NCBI GenBank assembly: GCA_905235755.1
Contig: CAJONA010000063.1
Coordinates: forward strand, 1-9,973
Length of the DNA: 9,973 nucleotides
Direction: 5' to 3'
Source of the DNA: an uncultured Clostridia bacterium
Lineage (GTDB): Bacteria > Bacillota > Clostridia > Oscillospirales > CAG-272
Part shown: positions 4,429 to 9,973 of the stretch, in pieces
Position numbering within the stretch: the first letter of the stretch is position 1
Layout of the letters: every line of letters starts with the position of its first letter
Program-made: the position numbers and the translations under genes
The notes under the pieces: model-generated
Seen by the model: the letters and a program-made list of their open reading frames with translations, nothing else
The model's database searches: none
What the model was told of the DNA's origin: nothing

Positions 4429-6990
4429 ATGAGATTTTTTCATGGAATAAAACTCGGCGGTCTGCAGCAGAAGATATTTAACCTCCTGCTTATATTCATG
4501 GCGCTTTTGATCGTCGTGTCTGTCGTGAGTTCCGTTTATCAAAGGAACAGTCTTGACAAGATCGTGAACGAGGCAAACTATAAACAGCAGAGCGCAATTA
4601 CGAGCATTTCTCAAAGTACGCTCGAAGCGGTGCTCAACAGCACGATGTATAAAAGCACGGCGTTTCAGGCGTATATAGCGAACGATATGTTCGGAGAAGT
4701 GCGCACCGACGTGCTGACTATGCAGGCTATTGCCGAGGACCTGTTTGAGCGCGCCGAGAGCCTTTCCGACATCTCGGCTTATGCGCCGGACTCCGAAAGA
4801 AACGGCACGGCATCCATACGGATACAGCACGAGGATGGCGTCGATCCCGATGCTTCCGAGAAGCTCGGAATTGTCGCAAATATGAGCGAGATCATGCTCG
4901 CGATGTTTGAAAACTCCGACAAGCTCAGCTCCTGCTACGTTGCAACGGCCGACGGATGTTTTGTGCTTGTTGAAAAAACGTCCGACCTTTCGGGCGTGAC
5001 GTCCGATATTTTCAACGTTCGAGATCGTTTTTGGTATAAGCAGGCGGTCGAGGCGGGAGAGATCGTATTCAGCGGCGTCGAGATAGACGCTTTTTCGGGC
5101 AACTTGGAGATCGACTGCGCCGCGCCCGTTTACAGCGACGGCGAGCTTTGCGCGGTCGTCGGGGCGAGCATCTTTTTGAATTCCATCGGCGATTATGTCA
5201 AAAACACGGAGACGCTCGGCGGCATTATTTGCGTGGTAAACGAAAACGGACAGGTGCTTTTCTCCTCTGCTGACGAGGGAACGTTCAAAGCCGAACTTTC
5301 CGCAAACGCGAAAGATCTCAGAGAAAGCGGCGAAACAGAGCTCGCAAAATTTATAACAGACGCTCTGACAGAGCGCACGGACGTGACGAAGATCACGATC
5401 GACGGCAAGGAATATTATGCGGCGGGCGCGCCGATGCCGACCATCGGGTGGACTGTCGTTTCCGTTATCGAAAAGGATATCACACTTCAGACGGCGTATG
5501 AAATGACACGCCAATTCGAAGATATAAAGACGTCCGCATTCGCCGAATACAATGACAACGCGGGCAGAATACAGACAATTGTCATAATAATTATCATCGG
5601 CGTCGTCATCCTTGCCACATCCGGCGCGCTCGTGCTTGCAAATCGGATCGTGAAGCCAATCGAGCGCATGACGCAGCGCATAAACGAGATAAGCGAAAGC
5701 GACGCGGCGTTCCACATGGAGAAGATGTATGAAACGGGGGACGAGATAGAGATCCTTGCGCAGTCTTTCGAGACTCTTTCGGAGCGCACTCGCAACTACA
5801 TAACGCAGATCACGCAAATAACCGCCGAAAAAGAGCGCATCGGCACCGAACTCGCGCTTGCGACGCGTATTCAGGCGGATATGCTGCCCAACATTTATCC
5901 CGCATTCCCGGATCGTCCCGATTTTGACATATACGCCACGATGACTCCCGCAAAAGAAGTCGGCGGCGATTTCTATGATTTCTTCCTGATCGACGACGAT
6001 CATCTCGGACTTGTTATGGCGGACGTTTCGGGCAAGGGCGTACCGGCGGCGCTGTTTATGATGATATCCAAAATACTTGTTCAGAACTACGCGATGACGG
6101 GACTCAGCCCGAAGAACGTGCTCGAAGCGGTCAACGAACAGATCTGCTCGAACAACAGGGAGGAGATGTTCGTTACGGTATGGTTTGGCATTCTCGACCT
6201 CACAAGCGGAAAGCTGACCGCGGCGAACGCCGGCCACGAATACCCGATCCTGAAAAAAGCGGACGGATCCTTTGAGATAGTCAAAGACAAGCACGGCTTT
6301 GTCATCGGCGGCATGGCGGGCGTAAAATACAAGGAATACGAGCTGCAAATGGATCCCGGCGCGAAACTGTTCCTCTACACGGACGGAGTGCCGGAGGCGA
6401 CGAACGCCGAAAGCGAGCTTTTCGGCATTGACAGGACGCTCGCGGCGCTGAACTCAGACTCGGACGGCACAACGGTCGAGATCCTCGGGGCGGTCAACAG
6501 CGCGGTGCATGCCTTCGTGGGAGACGCGCCGCAGTTTGACGATCTTACAATGCTTTGCCTCTACTATATAGGAAAAGAAGGGCAAAACGCGAAGGAGATC
6601 ACGGTAGACGCCAAAGTCGAAAACATAGAAGCGGTGACAGATTTCGTGAACGCCGAGCTTGAAGCGCACGAGTGCGGAATGAAGGCGCAGATGCAGATCG
6701 ACGTCGCTGTCGACGAAATAGTCTGCAACATCGCGAAATATGCATACGACGGCAAAGAGGGCAAGTTGACAGTGGGCGTCGAGATCAAAGACGGCACGGC
6801 GTTTCTCACTTTTACCGACAGCGGCAAGCCTTACGATCCGACCGAGAAGGAAGATCCCGATACGACGCTGTCGGCGGAAGACAGGGAGATCGGCGGACTC
6901 GGAGTGTTCATTGTAAAAAAGACAATGGACGACGTCAAATACGAGTATAATAAAGGGAAAAACGTTCTGCGCATAAATAAAAGGATTTGA
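4429..6990 (+). CDS. Membrane receptor with dCACHE, HAMP, SpoIIE phosphatase and HATPase kinase domains
   Basis: This 853-residue protein has a transmembrane helix at about 17-37, an extracellular dCACHE-type sensor (about 40-355), a second helix (381-405), HAMP (405-460), a PP2C/SpoIIE serine phosphatase (about 475-712) and a C-terminal RsbW-like ATPase (about 722-850). The phosphatase keeps the metal-binding acidic motifs GGDFYD (Asp514), ADVSGKG (Asp532), YTDG (Asp652) and FDDLTM (Asp704/705), so it should be active. The ATPase keeps its N-box (E763, N767), G1 box DSGKPYDP (Asp797) and G2 loop GGLG (822-825), so it should bind ATP. Such proteins set the phosphorylation of a STAS-domain partner: the kinase part adds and the phosphatase part removes phosphate on a serine. 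A STAS protein is encoded two genes downstream. The sensor has the RFWY motif (200-203) of amino-acid-type dCACHE domains, but the Asp expected after VVG is Ser247. The start is supported by AAAGGA 9 nt upstream. Confidence 0.93.
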   Translation: MRFFHGIKLGGLQQKIFNLLLIFMALLIVVSVVSSVYQRNSLDKIVNEANYKQQSAITSISQSTLEAVLNSTMYKSTAFQAYIANDMFGEVRTDVLTMQAIAEDLFERAESLSDISAYAPDSERNGTASIRIQHEDGVDPDASEKLGIVANMSEIMLAMFENSDKLSSCYVATADGCFVLVEKTSDLSGVTSDIFNVRDRFWYKQAVEAGEIVFSGVEIDAFSGNLEIDCAAPVYSDGELCAVVGASIFLNSIGDYVKNTETLGGIICVVNENGQVLFSSADEGTFKAELSANAKDLRESGETELAKFITDALTERTDVTKITIDGKEYYAAGAPMPTIGWTVVSVIEKDITLQTAYEMTRQFEDIKTSAFAEYNDNAGRIQTIVIIIIIGVVILATSGALVLANRIVKPIERMTQRINEISESDAAFHMEKMYETGDEIEILAQSFETLSERTRNYITQITQITAEKERIGTELALATRIQADMLPNIYPAFPDRPDFDIYATMTPAKEVGGDFYDFFLIDDDHLGLVMADVSGKGVPAALFMMISKILVQNYAMTGLSPKNVLEAVNEQICSNNREEMFVTVWFGILDLTSGKLTAANAGHEYPILKKADGSFEIVKDKHGFVIGGMAGVKYKEYELQMDPGAKLFLYTDGVPEATNAESELFGIDRTLAALNSDSDGTTVEILGAVNSAVHAFVGDAPQFDDLTMLCLYYIGKEGQNAKEITVDAKVENIEAVTDFVNAELEAHECGMKAQMQIDVAVDEIVCNIAKYAYDGKEGKLTVGVEIKDGTAFLTFTDSGKPYDPTEKEDPDTTLSAEDREIGGLGVFIVKKTMDDVKYEYNKGKNVLRINKRI

Positions 6991-7307
6991 ACATTACCTA
7001 TAATACAGAAATATTTGAAAAAGCGCTTCGCTGCGCGATGGAAGCACACGCGGGAATGACGCGAAAAATAGAGCACAAACCGTACATCCTTCACCCGATG
7101 GAGGTCTCGGCCATCGCGGGAAGCATGACTTCCGATATCAATGTGATGTCGGCGGCGCTGCTTCATGATGTCGTCGAAGATACGCCCCATACTATCGAGG
7201 AGATCCGTGCACAGTTCGGAGATGATATTGCCGGGCTCGTCTTATCTGAAACACCCGCATGGCGGGAATATGTTAATTTTGTAAATATAATATTCGGAGG
7301 AAAATAA
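6987..7307 (+). CDS. Truncated HD-domain (RelA/SpoT hydrolase-like) protein
   Basis: This 106-residue protein starts with TTG at 6987, overlapping the previous stop (TTGA). That start keeps the family's N-terminal helix (FEKALRCAMEAH), whereas the in-frame ATG at 7038 would cut it. Visible HD-family motifs are H21, the TRK (25-27), HPMEV (H36) and LLHDVVED (H60, D61). These match the first half of the (p)ppGpp-hydrolase-type HD fold. Family members normally continue for at least 60-100 residues and supply the last metal-binding Asp. Here similarity ends at LVLSET (84-89), and the final 17 residues (PAWREYVNFV...) come from AT-rich DNA containing the ribosome binding site of the next gene. A deletion has probably fused the first half to the intergenic region. 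The product may be inactive, or the gene a pseudogene. Its position between receptor and STAS genes suggests an original nucleotide-signalling role. Confidence 0.6.
   Translation: MNITYNTEIFEKALRCAMEAHAGMTRKIEHKPYILHPMEVSAIAGSMTSDINVMSAALLHDVVEDTPHTIEEIRAQFGDDIAGLVLSETPAWREYVNFVNIIFGGK
7296..7300 (+). promoter_or_regulatory. Ribosome binding site of the STAS-kinase gene, inside the HD reading frame
   Basis: GGAGG lies 8 nt before the ATG at 7309 and encodes part of the last codons (FGGK) of the truncated HD ORF. This shows that the HD tail was recently intergenic sequence. Confidence 0.7.
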
Positions 7308-7308
7308 A

Positions 7309-8517
7309 ATGAAAAATGTTGCATTTGAACGTAGTGGCGCGGCGCTGACCATAAAATTGGACGGACACATAGATTCGGCAAACGCGCCGCAGATCGAGGA
7401 AGCGATAAACGCGGCGATCACCCCGGACATTACGAACGTAACGGTTGATTGCGAAAACCTTGAATACATAACGGTTGACTGCGAAAATCTTGATTACATA
7501 TCCAGCGCGGGGCTTCGCGTGATTTTGCGCGTAAAGAAAAAAGTCGCCGACACAGTCGTTGTCAACGTGTCGTCTGATGTGTATGAGATCTTTGATATGA
7601 CAGGCTTTACCGAGATGATGGATATCCGCAAGGCGTATCGCCGCATCAGCGTAGACGGCTGCGAGGTCATCGGTCAGGGCGCAAACGGAAAAGTGTACCG
7701 TATCGACCGTGACACGATCGTCAAGGTGTATATGAACCCGGATTCTCTTGCCGACATTCATCGGGAACGCGAGCTGGCGCGAAAAGCCTTCGTGCGCGGC
7801 GTCCCCACAGCGATACCGTACGACGTTGTGCGCGTCGGGGACCATTACGGATCTGTTTTTGAGCTTCTTAATGCCAAGAGCTTTGCAAAGCTTTTGATCG
7901 AAAATCTTGCCGGCGTGGACGAGGTCGTGAAAATGTCGGTGGATTTGTTAAAGAAGATACATTCCACAGAGCTTGATCCGGGCGATCTGCCGGATATAAG
8001 AACGGACGGGATCAAATGGGCTGAATTTTTAGAGCCTTATCTGCCGGCAGAGGATCATCAAAAGCTGCTCGCCCTCTTTAAAGCGATTCCGGAAGATCAT
8101 CATATGATGCACGGAGATTATCACTTGAAGAATTTGATGCTGCAGGACGGAGAGGCGCTGCTCATCGACATGGATACCATTTGCACGGGAAACCCGGTTT
8201 TTGAGTTCGGCTCGATATTCAAAGCTTATGTCGGCTATTCCGAGCTCGATCCGACGATTGTTGAGCAATTCCTCGGGATCAAAGCGCCTATCGCACGGGA
8301 AATATGGGATAAGACCGTTCGTATGTATTTTGACGGGCGCGACGAAGACTTTATCAAATCCGCCAAGAATAAGGCAATGATCGTCGGTTACACGCGCGTT
8401 ATGCGCCGCGCCATACGCCACGGCGGCCTTGAAAACGAAACCGGATTAAAGGAGATCGAAAATTGCAGACAGCGTCTTCACACGCTCCTTTCCGAGGTCG
8501 ACAGCTTGGCATTTTGA
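7309..8517 (+). CDS. STAS domain fused to an aminoglycoside-phosphotransferase-like kinase
   Basis: This is a 402-residue fusion. Residues 1-110 are an anti-sigma-factor-antagonist (STAS) domain: IKLDGHIDSANAPQIE (15-30), then YISSAGLRVIL (63-73), where Ser65 or Ser66 takes the place of the phosphorylated serine of SpoIIAA/RsbV. Residues about 117-400 are a small-molecule-kinase or protein-kinase-like fold: glycine loop GQGANGKVY (122-130), Lys139, Glu153/155, catalytic loop HGDYHLKN (268-275, Asp270) and metal site DMD (287-289). All catalytic residues are present. Such STAS plus APH-like fusions occur in Clostridia, and the kinase half resembles the family called TIGR02172; its substrate is not known to me. 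The STAS part is the natural target of the SpoIIE/HATPase receptor upstream. A 10-residue tandem duplication (44-63) lies directly before the phosphosite. The start is fixed by GGAGG; the gene ends the operon. Confidence 0.88.
   Translation: MKNVAFERSGAALTIKLDGHIDSANAPQIEEAINAAITPDITNVTVDCENLEYITVDCENLDYISSAGLRVILRVKKKVADTVVVNVSSDVYEIFDMTGFTEMMDIRKAYRRISVDGCEVIGQGANGKVYRIDRDTIVKVYMNPDSLADIHRERELARKAFVRGVPTAIPYDVVRVGDHYGSVFELLNAKSFAKLLIENLAGVDEVVKMSVDLLKKIHSTELDPGDLPDIRTDGIKWAEFLEPYLPAEDHQKLLALFKAIPEDHHMMHGDYHLKNLMLQDGEALLIDMDTICTGNPVFEFGSIFKAYVGYSELDPTIVEQFLGIKAPIAREIWDKTVRMYFDGRDEDFIKSAKNKAMIVGYTRVMRRAIRHGGLENETGLKEIENCRQRLHTLLSEVDSLAF
7438..7497 (+). repeat. Tandem 30-bp duplication inside the STAS domain
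   Basis: Two adjacent 30-bp units (7438-7467 and 7468-7497) encode VTVDCENLEY and ITVDCENLDY. I count four base differences, giving two conservative residue changes, so the copies have had time to diverge while staying in frame. The insertion falls in the beta strand leading to the phosphorylatable serine. Confidence 0.85.
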
Positions 8518-8601
8518 CCGGGCAATATCGGTCGGATATGATATTAAAAACCGATCAAGCGTAAAATAAGCCCGTCGGACTTTCAAAATATAACGGTAAC
8601 G

Positions 8602-8645
8602 AAAAAATCTCCGTCATAAATCTTTTGACGGAGATCTTTTTATTT
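8602..8645 (+). terminator. Intrinsic terminator of the SpoIIE-STAS operon
   Basis: ATCTCCGTCA (8607-8616) and TGACGGAGAT (8626-8635) form a 10-bp stem with a 9-nt loop, followed after one C by five T residues (8637-8641). A run of A residues precedes the stem, so weaker termination from the other side is also possible. Confidence 0.88.
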
Positions 8646-8653
8646 ATCAGGAC

Positions 8654-8682
8654 TTGACAAAGACGGAAAACCACGATATAAT
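8654..8682 (+). promoter_or_regulatory. Perfect-consensus sigma-A promoter of the marR operon
   Basis: TTGACA (8654-8659) and TATAAT (8677-8682) are both exact consensus boxes with a 17-bp spacer. Transcription would start near 8689. Such a strong promoter fits a gene held down by a repressor. Confidence 0.9.
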
Positions 8683-8685
8683 TAT

Positions 8686-8697
8686 GTAGGAAACTAC
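8686..8697. promoter_or_regulatory. Candidate MarR operator at the transcription start
   Basis: GTAG-GAAA-CTAC is a perfect 4-bp inverted repeat just after the -10 box, spanning the likely start site. Autorepression by the MarR protein encoded next would be typical. The arms are short, and a GAAA-tetraloop hairpin in the RNA is the alternative. Confidence 0.4.
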
Positions 8698-8713
8698 GAA
8701 ACGGGGAGTTAAA

Positions 8714-9133
8714 ATGCAGCAGGATAAAGTCGCAATACTCATCAAAGTCGCGTCGCTGGAATTCGAAAAGATCTCCAATCCGTATTTTGCGAAATACGAA
8801 TTGACTGCGGCGCAATATAAAATTCTTAAATATTTGTATGCCGAGCCCACCGGCACGGCGCGCGTTACCGATTTTGAAAAATACTATTCCATGACGCACC
8901 CGACGACGCTCGGGCTTTTGGACTACCTTGAAAAGAAGGGCTTTATTGAGCGCGTTGATAATCCGAACGACGGCAGAGGCAAACTCGTTGCGCTGACAGA
9001 CAAAGCGAACGAAATGCGCGATATTCTCCTGTCGCTTGGGGAGAGCATAGAAGACGAACTGACAAAAACGTTGACAAAAAAAGAAAAAGAGCAGCTCGTC
9101 GCGCTTCTCTTGAAATTGTTAAACAGAGGCTGA
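8714..9133 (+). CDS. MarR-family transcriptional regulator
   Basis: This 139-residue protein has the usual MarR size and layout: an N-terminal dimerisation helix (1-20), TAAQYKILKYL (31-41) as the first DNA-binding-domain helix, recognition helix around MTHPTTLGLLDYLEKKGFI (60-78), and the winged loop NPNDGRGKLVALT (83-95) with the family's D-x-R (Asp86, Arg88). A C-terminal amphipathic helix (121-137) completes the dimer interface. It acts as a cytosolic DNA-binding dimer that usually represses its own operon until a small ligand binds; no ligand can be inferred. GGGGAG lies 5 nt before the ATG at 8714. The gene has its own strong promoter after the terminator of the previous operon and is followed after 2 bp by the DUF5131 gene, the likely co-regulated target. 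Confidence 0.93.
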   Translation: MQQDKVAILIKVASLEFEKISNPYFAKYELTAAQYKILKYLYAEPTGTARVTDFEKYYSMTHPTTLGLLDYLEKKGFIERVDNPNDGRGKLVALTDKANEMRDILLSLGESIEDELTKTLTKKEKEQLVALLLKLLNRG

Positions 9134-9135
9134 GT

Positions 9136-9963
9136 ATGGACAGAAACGATTTGATCTGGAATCCGTGGCACGGCTGCCATAAATACAGCGAGGGATGTCA
9201 GAACTGTTACGCCTTTTTCCTCGATAAACGCTACGGCAGAGATACGAGCGCAGTCGTAAAGAACAAGTCGGGCTTTGACTTACCGATAAAAAAAGACAAA
9301 AACGGCAATTACAAAATGCCGACGGGCGCGAACGTGCGCGTATGCATGGCGAGCGATTTCTTCCTTGAAGAAGCGGACGAGTGGAGAGCGGAAGCGTGGG
9401 ATATTATCCGCAGGCGTCCCGATCTTATGTTTTCACTCCTTACAAAACGTGCGGACAGAATAAAAGATCATCTTCCGGTCGATTGGGGCGACGGTTGGGA
9501 TAACGTTACTTTTGCCGTGTCATGTGAAAATCAGAAGCGGCTGGACGAGCGGATGCCGTATCTTATGAATGTGCCCGCAAAGCACCGTTGGATCAGTCTT
9601 AAACCGTTTATCGGAGAAGTCGATCTCAACGAATATCTAACGGGCGGCAAAGTGGAATGGGTCCTGGCAGGCGGCGAAAACTATCTCGGCTCCCGTCCTT
9701 TGCATTACGAATGGGTAAAAAAGGCATACGATGCCTGCGTGCATTACGGGGTAAAGTTTACGTTCGGTCAAACGGGCAATATGTTTGTCTGCGATGGAAA
9801 AACATATAAGATCCACAACCGTACCGAACAGATGGTGTGGGCTTTGCGGAGCGGACTCAACGAGCCGCCTGTTGACGCCGAGAAAGAGATCGAAACGATC
9901 TTGGCGCAGAAAGCCGAAATGAAAGCTGAATTTGAAAAAAAGCGAGGAAACAGAAATGAATGA
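9136..9963 (+). CDS. DUF5131 (phage Gp37/Gp68-like) three-cysteine protein
   Basis: This 275-residue protein opens with the family hallmark WNPWHGCHKYSEGCQNCYA (8-26), in which Cys14, Cys21 and Cys24 form a C-x6-C-x2-C cluster like that of radical-SAM-related proteins. Later family segments are MASDFFLEEADEWR (71-84), LLTKRADRI (101-109), a WISLKPFIG segment (152-160) and AGGENYLGSRPLHYEWV (178-194). In many relatives the last part is GGESG...ARP followed by a KQWG motif; here that motif is GQTGN (211-215), so it belongs to a divergent branch. The family is known from phages and bacterial genomes, and its reaction is not established to me. An iron-sulfur or metal site is a fair inference. It lies 2 bp after marR, with its ribosome binding site (AGAGG, 9125-9129) inside the marR end, so the two are translationally coupled. 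It has a charged C-terminal helix (247-271). Confidence 0.9.
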   Translation: MDRNDLIWNPWHGCHKYSEGCQNCYAFFLDKRYGRDTSAVVKNKSGFDLPIKKDKNGNYKMPTGANVRVCMASDFFLEEADEWRAEAWDIIRRRPDLMFSLLTKRADRIKDHLPVDWGDGWDNVTFAVSCENQKRLDERMPYLMNVPAKHRWISLKPFIGEVDLNEYLTGGKVEWVLAGGENYLGSRPLHYEWVKKAYDACVHYGVKFTFGQTGNMFVCDGKTYKIHNRTEQMVWALRSGLNEPPVDAEKEIETILAQKAEMKAEFEKKRGNRNE

Positions 9964-9973
9964 AATCGCAAGA
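9956..9973 (+). CDS. Start of a further operon gene (3' end outside window)
   Basis: An ATG at 9956 (reading MNEIAR to the window end) overlaps the DUF5131 stop by 8 nt; an alternative ATG at 9960 forms an ATGA overlap in another frame. AGGAAA (9945-9950) is spaced best for the first. Either way a translationally coupled third gene follows. Six codons cannot identify it. DUF5131 genes are often followed by a partner known as TcmP, which is one candidate. Confidence 0.5.

Noticed and set aside
4315..6348. A 677-codon open frame on the minus strand opposite the receptor gene
   Set aside because: The plus strand encodes complete HAMP, SpoIIE and dCACHE motifs here. The antisense product is Arg/His/Cys-rich with no domain character, a typical shadow of GC-rich codon use.
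7286..7291. TATAAT box as a promoter for the STAS-kinase gene
   Set aside because: No -35 box lies 15-19 bp upstream, and the start site would fall on the ribosome binding site itself.
7273..7845. A 190-codon minus-strand frame opposite the STAS-kinase gene
   Set aside because: It overlaps clear STAS and glycine-loop motifs on the plus strand and has no ribosome binding site or recognisable domain.
1..9973. CRISPR array, insertion sequence or rRNA
   Set aside because: No regularly spaced repeats, transposase motifs or rRNA-like conserved sequence were seen on either strand.

Overview
The window looks like part of a chromosome from a gut-type Clostridia (Gram-positive, Bacillota). The reasons are inferential: a spore-former-style SpoIIE phosphatase and STAS signalling set, strong sigma-A promoters with 17-bp spacers, GGAGG-type ribosome binding sites, a lipoprotein with a Gram-positive-compatible lipobox, and an Rhs/YD-repeat protein with no visible type VI secretion genes. 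Most genes are of moderate GC. The interval of about 235-1804 is clearly AT-rich by comparison.

Region 1 (1-2110) is an Rhs polymorphic-toxin locus. It holds the 3' end of an Rhs gene (core motif, DPDG junction, then an AT-rich C-terminal domain I do not recognise), followed 28 bp later by a lipoprotein gene that is the candidate immunity gene. After that comes a remnant of Rhs core sequence with no start and an alien tail. This is the arrangement expected when C-terminal cassettes are swapped and leave displaced core fragments. Two strong hairpins mark the far edge.

Region 2 (2090-8645) holds a signalling and transport cluster. A consensus-like promoter and an 18-codon leader ORF precede a 526-residue protein that joins a degenerate anti-sigma-type HATPase domain to a dicarboxylate/amino-acid:cation symporter. 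Next is about 650 bp without an intact gene: a frameshifted gene remnant, then a promoter and a structured leader. Then comes a close-packed operon: an 853-residue membrane receptor (dCACHE, HAMP, SpoIIE phosphatase, HATPase kinase), a truncated HD-domain protein, and a STAS domain fused to an aminoglycoside-phosphotransferase-like kinase. The operon ends at a clear intrinsic terminator. Together these parts suggest a partner-switching circuit. An external ligand would set the phosphorylation state of the STAS serine through opposing kinase and phosphatase domains in one receptor, and the output may include the HATPase-tagged transporter. This is inference; I know of no named system with this exact set.

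Region 3 (8654-9973) is a separate operon with a perfect TTGACA-17-TATAAT promoter. It encodes a MarR-family repressor, a DUF5131 (phage Gp37/Gp68-like) three-cysteine protein, and the first codons of another gene that overlaps it. A small inverted repeat at the transcription start is a candidate operator.
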